Source: Dentipellis sp. KUC8613 | Lineage: Eukaryota > Basidiomycota > Agaricomycetes > Russulales > Hericiaceae | DNA: 64,000 bases | Direction: 5' to 3' | NCBI GenBank assembly: GCA_002286715.1 | Contig: NSJX01000033.1 | Coordinates: 1 to 64,000 of the forward strand | Shown: piece after piece, positions 1 to 10,524 of the stretch | Position numbering within the stretch: position 1 is the stretch's first letter | How the letters are laid out: every line of letters starts with the position of its first letter | Made by a program: the position numbers and the translations under genes | Notes under the pieces: model-generated | The model's database searches: none | What the model was told of the DNA's origin: nothing | The model's input: the letters and a program-made list of their open reading frames with translations, nothing else

Positions 1-86
1 AGTATATTCTGCTTATGTCAATCAAAATATTGGTTATGGTCTGCATGAATGTCTCATACAGCTGGTTCAGAGCCCCACATAATTAC
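1..86 (+). repeat. Fragment of dispersed repeat R1
   Basis: This matches the middle of the repeat found at 2313-2905 and 8880-9597; the shared words include 'gtctgcatgaa' and 'ctcatacag'. It is truncated by the window edge. Four positions that are CpG in the 2313 copy are TpG or CpA here, so this copy is CpG-decayed. Confidence 0.75.
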
Positions 87-280
87 AGCCTTCGTGCAAC
101 GCGCTTTATGGTTACCCATTCGATTACGTTCATGACATCGGCTGTCAATTCAATTTAGCTTTAATATCTCATGTCATGTCCATCGACCTTCTGCCCCATT
201 ACATATGCTGTTGCAGCCCCATGTTCGCATATATAACTGACTGTTGGCTCGATGGCAGCACAGTTCGACCACCCCCCACA
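87..280. other. Upstream region of the 281-982 gene
   Basis: AT-rich leader sequence with no coding signal that I trust. The frame is open from 176, but the ATG at 281 fits the downstream protein better. No clear TATA box is seen. Confidence 0.4.
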
Positions 281-982
281 ATGTCACTCAGTGCCATCGC
301 CACACTTCCGCCTACAGACGTGCAGGCTGCACCGATGCCTGTAGCCACCGCTGCACCTCCTGCCACACCGCTAGGAATGCCTCCTGCCACACCACTGGGT
401 ACACCTCCCGCCACGCCACCGGAAACACCACAGGCCGCACTGGTACAGTACATTTCAGCTTTGCACAGCGCAGACACGTCTCATACATCTTCTTCAGGCC
501 GCAGAACATGACGAAGAAGTGCCACTTCCGGCGCAGGAGGTTGTCATCCCTCCCCCACCGTTTCCGGCTCCCACTACAGTATGTTTATCTATTTTATTAT
601 TGTTTATCGGTGACTTTATCTCATTTTATCGGTGCAGACAGACATTCCGCTCGCTGTCCCGCCTGGCAGCACTCCCCCGGTCACGTACAACCCCGTGTAC
701 CTGCAAATGGTCGACACACAAGACATGTGTTCGCTCTCAATTGCATACATGATGCGTGCACGCAGCATCTTCCAGCAGCAGATGGACGCGATGCAGGACG
801 CGATGCAGGAGCCAATCGCGCATCTGAACATCAATCCACAGATGTTCGAGGTGCTGCATAGAGACTTGGAGGCCATTGACATGGCGTGCAATGCGCTTTA
901 TGCACAAATAGTGGCGTGTCAGGCCCGGGCGGCATCTGTTGCCGCTGTGTTTGAGGAGGATGACTCTGTGCCTCCGTGGTAA
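281..982 (+). CDS. Three-exon orphan protein, proline-rich N-terminus and helical C-terminus
   Basis: Predicted exons are 281-442, 498-578 and 638-982, giving 195 aa. The two introns (55 and 59 nt) both end in CAG and both fall in phase 0; the second starts GTATGT. Residues 1-80 are Pro/Ala/Thr-rich with imperfect PPATP repeats. The last 114 residues contain a Met/Gln-rich stretch (around QQQMDAMQDAMQEP) likely to be helical, and the protein ends in an acidic tail, DDSVPPW. I do not recognise a family. It sits in a repeat-rich region, convergent with the 1084-1692 gene, with 101 bp between the two stop codons. It may be a cargo gene of a mobile element or a fungus-specific orphan. The frame agreement across two introns argues for a real gene; the function is unknown. 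Confidence 0.6.
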
Positions 983-1083
983 ATTGTAGACATATGTACA
1001 ATAAACACTGCTGTGCAATAACTACTGCACATACTCTCTTATGAATGAAGGCAAAGACAATAAATACAACATGGAATACATGA

Positions 1084-1692
1084 TTATCGACGATATTGAG
1101 ATGGTGGTGGCATCTCCATGTTGAGTTCTAGCTCCTTTTCCTCTTCCTGCGATGTCTCTATCCTATCACTGCTTCCCACCCCTTTAAAACCCACGGCAAG
1201 CCCCTCCTCATTCGCCTCCGGCTGTCTTGCCTGCTCCTGTGCCTGTCTCTCTTCCTGCTCCTCGGCCTCTATCACTTTCTGCAGCCTTTCTTCTTCCAAT
1301 TGCTGTTCTTGAAGCTGCTGCATAAGGGCATTCTGATATCCAGCTTCTTGTCGACTTGGTGAGTAAGGAAAGTACGGATTGAGATCAACATGCTCGGTCT
1401 TTTTATCATCCTCCTGTCCCAACAGCAGTTGTTAGTGTGCACCTATAATGCAACAGTGACCATACCACAATCATTGCCTCATCATCATACAATGTCCGCT
1501 GTCCAGAACCGAACCATGTTGTTGGATGGTTTTCCGAGTCCTCCCCTTCAGTCTGGAGCATATAGTGAGCACGCACGAGACGTTGCAGCTGTCGGAATAC
1601 AGCACCCATACCTCGATGTCACCCTCATCACCATACAATGTCTGCTCTCCAGCATCATACCATGTCGATTGAGTGTCGGTTGGATGAGACAT
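1084..1692 (-). CDS. Three-exon orphan protein with a duplicated W..TLY.DE exon module and a coiled coil
   Basis: Predicted exons are 1692-1612, 1552-1466 and 1413-1084, giving 165 aa. The introns are 59 and 52 nt, both start GTATGG and both are phase 0. Exons 1 and 2 (27 and 29 codons) encode copies of one module: TWYDAGEQTLYGDE and TWFGSGQRTLYDDE. The DNA of the two modules is about 74% identical over 66 nt, and the similarity runs into the 5' splice site, so the exon appears duplicated. Exon 3 encodes a Gln/Glu-rich coiled coil (around LQEQQLEEERLQK) and ends MPPPSQYRR. No family is recognised. It converges on the 281-982 gene, and both have the same three-exon, phase-0 layout. Confidence 0.6.
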
Positions 1693-2312
1693 GATGGAGC
1701 AGGGGTAGATACGGCCATTGATAGCAGGCGCTGCTGGCATACTATGCGCTTCTCATTCTCACAAGGAAGTACTGTCACATGATGGATAGTCGATGTATAT
1801 TGTTTCCGGAAAAACAAGGCTTGGCTACAGTGTAGAAGTCGTGCTCTGCATGCCACCAAAGTGAGCGTGCTGGTGTTCGCTGGCCTGTATATACATGTTA
1901 CATATACTAATCACCCATGAAATACAAGCGAATGCACGCAAACGATTGACATCCTTCATGAAGGCTGCTCTGCACTTCATGATGCTCCCTCTGCCACGAA
2001 GATAGAGCTCTGCAGCATGTTTGTAGCATTCTTCAAGGCCTTCTTTGATGTGTACCGGGATTGAGCGTGACACTGATATGGCAGCGGGCAGCCCGCAGCT
2101 CTATGAGTACAGTGGAGTTGGAGTCGTGTAGGCAACCTTTCATGAGCTTGTTTAGTAAAGGGTGCACACAATCGGCGGCACTGTGTAGGACATCCTGGAA
2201 CAGGTTCTCAATAATGAGTGGTATGGATGATTTGAGCGACTCGAAGAAAGCTCTTCAGAAGAACCCAGTCGAGAGCATGACTCAGGCATACCTCTGCCAG
2301 GTCCGCGTTCGA
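1693..2312 (-). pseudogene. Possible decayed coding relic with an R1 fragment inside it
   Basis: Positions 1840-1883 match the 5' part of R1 ('ctctgcatgccaccaaagtg'). On the minus strand about 1900-2260 reads as amphipathic helical protein in two frames that meet near 2055. One piece contains SSIPLIIENLFQDVL; the other contains HIKEGLEECYKHAAELYL. This looks like a gene interrupted by a frameshift, or by an intron I cannot place. The family is not recognised and the call is weak. Confidence 0.25.
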
Positions 2313-2905
2313 GCTCTACAAGTCGTGCAGAGCACTCTGGAAGCAAGAGAACCTGGGTTCTCGGTTTGCCTGTGTTTGCCTGCGTTCACTGTGCTCTGCA
2401 TGCCACCAAAGTGAGTTTGCTGGTGTTCGCTAGTGTTCGCCAGTGTTCGCTGAGCTCTACAAGTCGTGCAGAGAACTCTAGAGGTGGGTTCTGAGCTACT
2501 AGTCAATCGAAATATCGGTTATTGTCTGCATGAACGTCTCATACAGCCGGTTCAGAGCACCCCATATGCTGCGTATATATTATTATGGTCTTCTCTTGAT
2601 CAGAACATCGAGCTATGTTCTCCTAATGCACAGAGCACAACCAGAGACTCTAAGACGCGCTAATCTCAATTAGAGAATGCTATACCACGCTCAGGTGTGG
2701 CTGCAAGTGCACAACGCGTCGATTTGTTGACACTTGTTTACCTGCTCCTCCTGCCTGACTCTCCGATTTGCATGGCCTATATCTCGAAAACGGGACCGCC
2801 AATTTCTTCGAAACTTGGCATGGGAGACGTTCATATGCATATCTACCGCCATGCCAAATTTCAGCCCGATCCGACATGCACAAGTTTAAGAGACTAGTGA
2901 GGAGT
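2313..2905 (+). repeat. Dispersed repeat R1, copy A (CpG-rich copy)
   Basis: This sequence recurs at 8880-9597, with fragments at 1-86 and 1840-1883. The word 'gctctacaagtcgtgcagag' occurs twice inside the copy, starting at 2313 and 2454, so R1 itself contains a subrepeat of about 140 bp. No terminal repeats, target-site duplication or transposase are visible. An open frame in the 3' half (2697-2897) is partly shared with copy B, but the frame is not clearly preserved as protein. This copy has kept about 21 CpG sites over its last 400 bp that are mostly lost in copy B. Confidence 0.8.
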
Positions 2906-4023
2906 GGGCCGGCAGGCGGCAGGTTCTGATTCATCTTTGAAGGTGGGTATGTCTTGATTTTAAATTATTACATAATTCTATGCATTTTCCTGGACCCATC
3001 TAGGGTTCCAGGTCTTCCATTCAAATCAACCTTCCTCATTTGGTAGTGCGATGGCATCCTAACACTGTGGCCGTGACCGGATGCATCAGTCCAACTGCAA
3101 TGCACCCTTTGCTGGAGTTGCTCATCCTGCCATCCTTTGACACCTGATGTAAGTGGCCACCAGTACTTGCACACTCGGTGCACATTGGCTGCCTGTGTGG
3201 ATACCCTCTTGTATTGTGCCATCCTTCCTGAATGGGACCCACAGTGTCCTTGTGTGGCTGCCACCATTTTGAATCAAACACTAGCCTATAACATTGCTTG
3301 AATTGAGTTTTCATGATTTCGCTGGTGCAAGATCTATGTACAATGTGGCCGAGTGCTCAAGCACAAGCAAGAGCTGAGGCCTGGTTGTACATTGGGAAAG
3401 ATGATCTGGATGCCAACTCTAACAATCTCACCACAACTTGCATATGTACTAGATCATACCACCATGACTGAGCACTGCATTATATTGACAAGGGGAATTC
3501 AACGGTGCAGGTTAATGCCTGAAGGGCTGTGTATAATTATCATCCAATTCTTTTTATGATCTGGCATGATCTTCTATTCATACATGATGTATATCTTCTG
3601 GTTGTTCAAGTTACCTCATCAGAACATTTACCCTTAGTGTCTCCCTACAGTTTTCAACTATAGAAGTTGTCAGGCTTGTACATTGTCCTTACAAGTCCTG
3701 TTGCTATTGAAACATTATTGGCTCCAATTACAGGAGTACTTGGATTGGCATTTAGGACAATGGGATAATGGGTTATATTTATACAGACTAAACTGATAAA
3801 ATAGTATAAAAATAACCAGCCATTATACAAAGAACCAAGCATCTCCCTACAAGATATCACACAGAACTTTCAGTACCTGGATATTGAGCAGAGGAAGAAT
3901 ATACATACCATGCACAAGCATACTTACAGATTCACATACATTGGACCCCACATGAGACCTACTTTGATAGACAATAGCAACTACTAAATACCAACATTGA
4001 GCAAAGTTGCAGTATCAAAGTAC
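2906..4023. other. AT-rich intergenic DNA
   Basis: No gene, RNA or complete element is recognised. Two overlapping open frames on the minus strand (2968-3314) are Trp/His/Lys-rich and could be part of a transposon relic, but I cannot match them to a family. The sequence becomes strongly AT-rich and repeat-like up to the sharp start of the G-rich block at about 4024. Confidence 0.4.
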
Positions 4024-7000
4024 AGACGGGGCGGCAGATGGCGGGGCGGGGGGCCGAGAAGACATCGCGGAGCGCAAGACAGCGCGATGGGGCGCGAGAG
4101 GGCGCAGCAGGGCGGGAGGTAACAGATCGAAGGTCCAGACGGCATGGTGCGGCGGACCGCCGCGCAGCGACGTGGCTAGGCACGGGAGGGTTGCTAGGGG
4201 GTCTCGAGGGCGTGGTGGGGCGCCAGAGCATGGCGAGGGCGTGCAACGGGGCAGTCCAGATGGTGCGGCGCGGCGCAACACGGCACCACAACGCGCAACA
4301 TGGCGACATGGGGCACAAGGGTGCGGCGAGGCGACGTGGCGCGACGCGAGGCGGTGATTAGGAGGTCGAGAGGGCATGAAGGCGCTACGGCGCACCAGAG
4401 CGTGGCGAGGGCGCGCAATGGGGCGCGTGACGGCGCAATGGGGCGGGAGACGGCGGCGCAGGGGTACAGACGGCGCGGCGCGGCGCAAGAGCGCGGTGAG
4501 GCGACGTGGCAAGACGCGAAATGGCGGTATGGGCGGGTCAAATGAGGGCCGGTGACGGGCGGGCGACAGCGGCACGGGGCGCGTGGCAGTGGCGCGAGAG
4601 CGGGTGGCGGCGAATGAGGAGGCCGACGGCGCATGACAGCATCGCGATGGTGCGCGACGGGAGTGCGAGAGCGGCGAGGGAGGGCGCGTGGCAGCGCGAG
4701 GCAGCGGGCGAGGATGGGTGGCGGCGGCGCGAGGGAAGAGCGAGGGTGGGCGACGGCGGGCAAAGGCGCTGCTGGGGCGCGACGGCGCTGCTGGGGAGCG
4801 TGACGGCGAGGCAGGAGTGCGTGGTGCGGGGTGGGGGCAGGTATGACGGCATCATGGGGGCACGTGCTGGCAGTGCGTGGGCGCGCGAATGGCGCAAGAC
4901 GGCGCCGTGGATGTGCATCACGGCAGCGCGCGGGCGCGAAATCGCTGTGTGTTGGGGCACAAGACGGCACTGTTGGGGCGCGAGACGGCGGCATGCGCGT
5001 GTGTAGTGGCAGCGCGAGGCGGGCGAGCATGGCGCGGTGCATAGCGATGGCGTAAGGGTCCGTGAAGGCGCCGGCAGGGCGGCTTCGCAGAGGCAGCCTC
5101 CGAGAGTGCCGCTATGGTGCTAGAGGGTATCAATGAGGCGCGGGGCGGCGTCGCTAGGGCACGGGGCGGCGTTGCAGGGGCCCGAGGCGTCGTCATGGGG
5201 GGCGAGAGGGCGTCGATGGGGTGTCACGAAGGCGCGAGAGGGTGCGCGATGGCAGCCCAGGGGGGAGGCGGCAGCACGGGGCGGCGGCGCGAGGGTGCGA
5301 GAGGTCATCGCAAAGGAGAACGGCGGCAACGCGGGGGGGTGCGAGGGCGCGCGAGACGGCGGGGCGAGGGAGCAGGGCGTCGTCGCGAAGGCGAACGACG
5401 GCGGCGGGGGTGCGACGGCGCGACCGCACGAGGCACCTCATTAGGGTGCGGGGCGCTCGGTGGGGCGCCAGAGACCCAAGACCTAGTCACAAGAGTGGCG
5501 GGGCGCCAGAGGGCGCGAGGCGACGTCGCTACGGCGCGCGACGGTGGCACGGGGGCTGAGACTGCGCTATTGGGGCACGTGACAGCAGCATGGGCGCACG
5601 TGGGGGCGGCACGGGTGCGCGTGCGGGTGGCGATGGCGCGACGGCGTGGCGGCGAGAGCGGGCACGTGACGGTGGTATGCAACGGCCCGCGACGGCGCCG
5701 CTGGGGCACACGACGGCAGTGCGAGGGCTGCGATGGCGGCGCGAGGGCTTGCAACGGCGGTGCGGCGCGAAGGTGGCGATGCAGTTGAGATGGCGGGGCG
5801 GGGGGCGACACGGCGGCGAAGAGGCGCAGGCGCAGGTTGAGAGGGGCCGTGGGCGCAAAACGGCGGTATGCGGGCGCGGAATCGCCGTGCTGGGGACGTG
5901 CGAGGGCGAACGAGGCGGCGCGTGAGGGCGGACGGCGGCACGAGGGTGGGTATTGGAGCGCGCGGGGGCGGCGAGTGAGGGCGGGGGTCACGTCGCTGGG
6001 GGCGCGACACGACCGAGACAGCGTCACTAGGGCGTGACATGGTGTCGTGAGGGTGCCACACCACGGCGCTGCAACGCGAAACGGCGTTGCTGCGGTGCGC
6101 GCACGAGCGTGACATGGCGTGCAGCGTCTCGCGAGGGATGGTGAGCACGTCGGTCGGGCGCTACAGGCCCGAAACGCCGTCGCAGAGCGGCGAAGCGGCA
6201 TAGATGGGTACAAGGCACCGTCGCGAGGGCGCGCGATGGCGATAGAACTGTGGCACTGCGGCGCGTGACGGCGGAGTGGCGGCGCGTGGCAGGCGTGTGG
6301 CCGAGCGAGACGGCGGGGTGATCGAGACGGCGGAGCGGGGCACGCAGATGGTGGGGCGGGGCATGAGACGGCTTGACGAGGCGCGAAGAGGGCGCGGTGT
6401 GGCTCGCAAACAGCGCCTCAGGGCGCGAGACCAGGCGCAGAGAGTGTGGTGGAGCGGGCAGAGGGCACCGCGCGACTGAGAATGCGCGGTGTGGCACGCA
6501 GAGGGCGAGACTGGGCGCACGGAGGGCGTGGTGGGGCGCGAAGACGTCGACAGGGCGCGCAGAGAGTGGGACTGGGCGCGACATGGCACCACGGGGTGCG
6601 AAGAGCGTGGCAGGGTGTTGAGAGCGTGCAGCGCGGCACGAAGACGGCGGGGCGGCGCGTGCGAGAGAGCGGGAAAAGAAACGAGCGCCATAGGCGAGCG
6701 GGCACGAAAATTGATGGGCGAGGTGGCGGCAGATGGTGAGCGACGGCGGTGAGGCCGAACGTGGCGATGCCAAGCGAGATGGGGAGGGAACAATGAAAAA
6801 GAAAAAGAAAAACGAAGGTTGAAGAAACTTACTTATTCCTGCCATTCCACCTCTCCCATTCATCTGGGTCTCTTTTAGCAGGCGAGCATGCTTGTGTGCG
6901 TGTGCGTGTGCGTGTGCGTGTGCGTGCGCGTGTGTGTGTGCTGCATCGAGTCCATGGCGATGAAGAGTCAGTGATGTTGCCGGGGCACGAGATGCAGCCG

Positions 7001-7435
7001 ACACAACACGTGAGACCACGCGACAGCGTGCGAAGACGGAGGGGCGGGGAGCGAAGACGGCAGGGCGAGGCGTGGGCACGAAGCGGACCACGAAGAGAGC
7101 GTGGCGGGGACCCAAGACGGCAGTGAGGCCCAGCGGGGCGCTTGATGGTCGCGTGGGGCACGCAGACGGCAGCTTGGGTCGCGCAGACGGCGGCTTGGGT
7201 CGCAGAGGGCGCGGCAGGGTGGAAAACGGCGGCGTGGGGCGGAAGACGGCGGCGTGGGGCATCGAGAGGGCGCGGCAGGGCGCGCAGACGGCGGTGTGGG
7301 CACAGACAGCTAGGTGGGGTGCACAGACGGCGTGGTGCTGTGGAAGACGGTGGGGTGGGTCGCAGATGGCCCAGCAAGGTGCTCAGATGGTGAGACGTCG
7401 CAGTGGGGCTGAGGGTGGGCGACTCGGCACGAGGA
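4024..7435. repeat. G-skewed, CpG-dense degenerate minisatellite-like block
   Basis: The top strand is made almost entirely of short degenerate units around ggGGCGCGAGACGGCGgc, with no fixed period. G greatly exceeds C, and CpG is very frequent. The borders are abrupt: AT-rich DNA lies on the left (about 4020) and ordinary DNA on the right (about 7440). The block is interrupted at about 6785-7010 by A-rich sequence and a TG/CG microsatellite. Long open frames run through all six frames because stop codons need A and T, so they are not evidence of genes. Function is unknown; it could be an expanded minisatellite. Confidence 0.75.
6893..6940. repeat. TG/CG alternating microsatellite
   Basis: An uninterrupted purine-pyrimidine alternation of tg and cg dinucleotides about 48 bp long lies inside the break of the G-rich block. 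Such tracts can adopt Z-DNA; that is general knowledge and is not shown here. Confidence 0.9.
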
Positions 7436-7466
7436 TGGCCTTGGCTTTTGGTGGAGCCATTTCATC

Positions 7467-7536
7467 GGGGTATATTATGACGCACTCCATGTAGCTCGGG
7501 AATCCCGGCTACACTGAAGACGTCATAATGCACCCC
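7467..7536. repeat. Nested inverted repeat at the right edge of the G-rich block
   Basis: The outer arms (7467-7482 and 7521-7536) pair at 14 of 16 positions, with core ATTATGACG and its complement CGTCATAAT. Between them 7491-7512 forms an inner hairpin of GTAGC and CGGGA arms. The whole could fold into one cruciform. It may mark an element end. Confidence 0.65.
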
Positions 7537-8879
7537 CGAGTAGGCGGCTCCCGGAAATATCCTGACATCCTCCTATCCCTTGGCGATTGTGACAGAGGCA
7601 GCTGGTCTTGGTAATGTCCTTCACTTTGTTTGATATGGCTAAAGAGCAGTAGTAAGAAGAGAGGATAAGAGACCAAGTACTCCAAGAACTGAGACAACTT
7701 CGGCCGAAGTTGTCCTTGGATTGTGAAATGTGAGAACCAGTTCTTTCATGCTTCAAAAAAAATCACTAAATTCCTGAATAAATTAGAGAACATGTATCAT
7801 ATACAAACCATATTCCTTGAACAAGTTTGATAGCTGTTTGGGCCAATGCTGGCACCAAAACCACATTTCTCTGAAGTCCAGTTGTGTTTGCATGATGCGA
7901 CTTTCAATTTCTACGTAACACAGCCATTGAAATGCACTGAAATTTTTACTGTGAGTAGATATAGTACTAGTACATTTGCCTGCAAAATTTCACAATGATA
8001 GAAGCAAAATTAAAGCCTATAGAAAATGAATTATAGCGCAAGGAAGTGAATGTTGCTGAGATCGTGGGAACTGACTGCCTAAAGTTGCGTTTGGAAAGGT
8101 CGCGAGTTGTGAGAGCCACCCCATATTTAGAACTGATTCATAGATGAATCAGAATGCATAGCTAAATACCTGTATAAAACCCCCCTTGGGGAAAAGGTAT
8201 GCCACAGAGAGTTGTCCATGGGAGAAAATATCCTTGTCTACATACGAACTCCTTTGCCACTCGTGCCCACCCCTCCCCGTGCCCATCCCCACCTGCACCC
8301 ACGCCCATCCAACCCCACCAGCCACCTCATCTATCCCATCATACCCCTGTGAATATAGTCGTCAGTGATGTTTTAAGGCAGTACTAGTCACTTACATGGA
8401 TGCCATCATTGCGGCGGCAGCTAACCATGTGGGAGAATTCAGTGCATCATTTTCAATTCTAGCCCTCAGCACCGACATCTGGAGATTCCCTCTGACCGTG
8501 TTGAAGCTGTGTGACACATAAATACCAGTCTGCATGCAGCAGATGGCATTTGCATTCTACCACATCAAGAGGTATGATCAGCACTGAGACTCATAGACAA
8601 GAGGTATTGTGGTCTTACATCAGCCACAATGGCGAGATATGCAGGGAGCAGCAAATGTCCCCTGAAGATGTTAATCCTCTTGCCAGGATTGTAGTAAACA
8701 GACAAAAAAATTTCCCACATTAACATGATGGACCTGTGCTTGCCCTCACACGGTGTAAGGAGTTCTCGGCCTCGGTACCAGAAATGAAAACACCTCTCGA
8801 AAACAAGGGGATTACCATAATTGTCAAAGGTCTCGCCCTTATTTAACATCAAAATTGGTTTCTCCTAGGCAAATACAGG
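7537..8879. other. AT-rich repeat-derived DNA without genes
   Basis: No coding region is supported. It contains the 22-bp palindrome at 7693-7714, a CTGATTCAT-AG-ATGAATCAG palindrome at 8133-8152, and a 23-bp word at 8156-8178 found again at 9591-9613. A C-rich tract of short cccacc-type words lies at about 8262-8345. These look like pieces of old mobile elements. Confidence 0.45.
7693..7714. repeat. Perfect 22-bp palindrome
   Basis: The sequence reads identically on both strands, centred on CTTCGGCCGAAG with flanking GACAA and TTGTC. It stands alone in AT-rich DNA. It could be a dimeric regulator site, a recombination point or the remains of a fused terminal inverted repeat. Confidence 0.85.
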
Positions 8880-9597
8880 TTTGCTCCTGTTCACCTGTGT
8901 TCGCTGGGCTCTACATGCCACCAAAGCAGGTTCACTGGTGTTCGCTAGTGTTTGCCAGTGTTTGCTGAAGTTTTCAGAGCTCTACAGGTCATGCAGAGCA
9001 CTCTAGAAGTGAGAGAACCTGGGTTCTCCTAGGCGAACACAGGTTTGCCTCTGTTTGCCTGTGTTCAGTGTGATCTGCATGCCACCAAAGTGAGTTCACT
9101 GGTGTTTGCTAGTTTTTGCCTGTGTTTGCTGAGCTCTACAAGTCATGCAGAGAACTCTAGAGTCAGGCAAACCTGGGTTCTGAGCTACTAGTCAATCAAA
9201 ATATCAGTTATTGTCTGCATGAACATCTCATACAGCCAGTTCAGAGCACCACATATGCTGCATATATATTATTATGGTCATCTTTTGATCAGAATGTTGA
9301 GCTATGTTCTCCTAATGCACAGAGCGCGATCAGAGACTATAAGACGTGCTATTCTCAATTATCAATTAGTGAATGCTATACCATGCTCAGGTGTGGCTGC
9401 AGGTGCACAACACATCATTTTGTTGACACTTGTTTACCTGGTCCTCCTGTCTGACTCTCCAATTTGTATGGCCTATATCTTGAAAATGGGACTGCCGATT
9501 TCTTCGAAAATTGGCATGGGAGATGTTCATATGCATATCTACCCCCATGCCAAATTTCAGCCCAATCCGACATGTGCAAGTTCAAGAGATGCATAGC
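8880..9597 (+). repeat. Dispersed repeat R1, copy B (CpG-decayed copy)
   Basis: Collinear with copy A at 2313-2905. The internal 'gctctaca' subrepeat recurs at 8979 and 9133. Compared with copy A over the last 400 bp, about 17 of 21 CpG sites are TpG or CpA here, and most are CpA in the left half. Copy B ends next to a 23-bp word (9591-9613) that also lies at 8156-8178, which points to nested insertions. Confidence 0.8.
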
Positions 9598-10524
9598 TAA
9601 ATACCTGTATAAATGGTTTACACTTTGAAGTGAACAATTGTGGCTGAAGCCATGGGAGACCATTCCTCGAAGCAGCGAAAAAGTTGAGGATGTCAATTCT
9701 GCAAACCATAGTGGGAGTGTATCATATTTAAAGCTGATTCATAGATGAATCAGAATAAGCAAAGATGGATCAGAGCAAGCAGAACAGATACCACATGAAC
9801 AGCACATACAGCTTCTAGTTTTTTCTCAACAAAGAGAACAAGCAAGCAACAGTTGCACAATGTGGGACAGGGAAGACAGACAGTGTATCACACAGGGTGC
9901 CAGCCAGCCACGGTGCACTGCAATTCCAACCGACCAATGACATGGCAAGAGCACTGGGTATGAGGAGAGCTGTAGTACTGGTGAGTAATTGTGTGATTGC
10001 TGCAAGATGAATGTAAATTTGAAACCATAACAGAGCAGACATATCATGGACAACATGCATACAGGCTTCCGAAGTTTTACTTACAAAAAGAACAGGCAAT
10101 CCCTGTACGAATGTCGCAGGAGGACACAGGGAATACAAAGAAGCAGGGTTCTAGCTGTGGTACACTGCAGTGCAAGCTGAGCAGGCTTATGGAAACCTTG
10201 TCGGGTAGAGGGGTGACATTGGATCTGAAACCTAGAACTCCAGGAGCTTGGATATTGCTGTGAGATGAAAGCAGATCAGAATAGATCAGGCACTACAAAA
10301 CTAGTACTTGAAGGGAGTGGCTGATGCATTGCATGGCAAGACAATTCCTTAGATTAGTGAGACTCGCCCCTGATAGTGCCACATGCTCTCATGTGTTTCA
10401 CCTGACAATTGACTTGATTGTGGTCTTTCAAAGGCAGATACTTTGCTAAAACAGATATGTGAGGCTTCCCTAAGACACTTCAGAGTATTTTATATTTTTC
10501 CAAAAGTGAGTAACAATGTGTATA
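9598..10524. other. Repeat-derived intergenic DNA
   Basis: It includes a second CTGATTCAT-AG-ATGAATCAG palindrome (9734-9753) and two diverged copies of a segment starting near 9803 and near 10055 (shared words 'catacag', 'agaaca' and 'gcaa'). A third related piece is at 11155-11195 ('ttccgaagtttt'). No coding region is supported. Confidence 0.45.

Noticed and set aside
2968..3314. Two overlapping minus-strand frames rich in Trp and His
   Set aside because: Possibly transposon-derived, but no match to a family that I can name; not called as a gene.
4015..7494. Many long open frames on both strands, Arg/Ala/Pro-rich (up to 411 codons)
   Set aside because: They exist in all frames because the GC-rich repeat lacks stop codons; the content is low complexity with no splice logic or domain.
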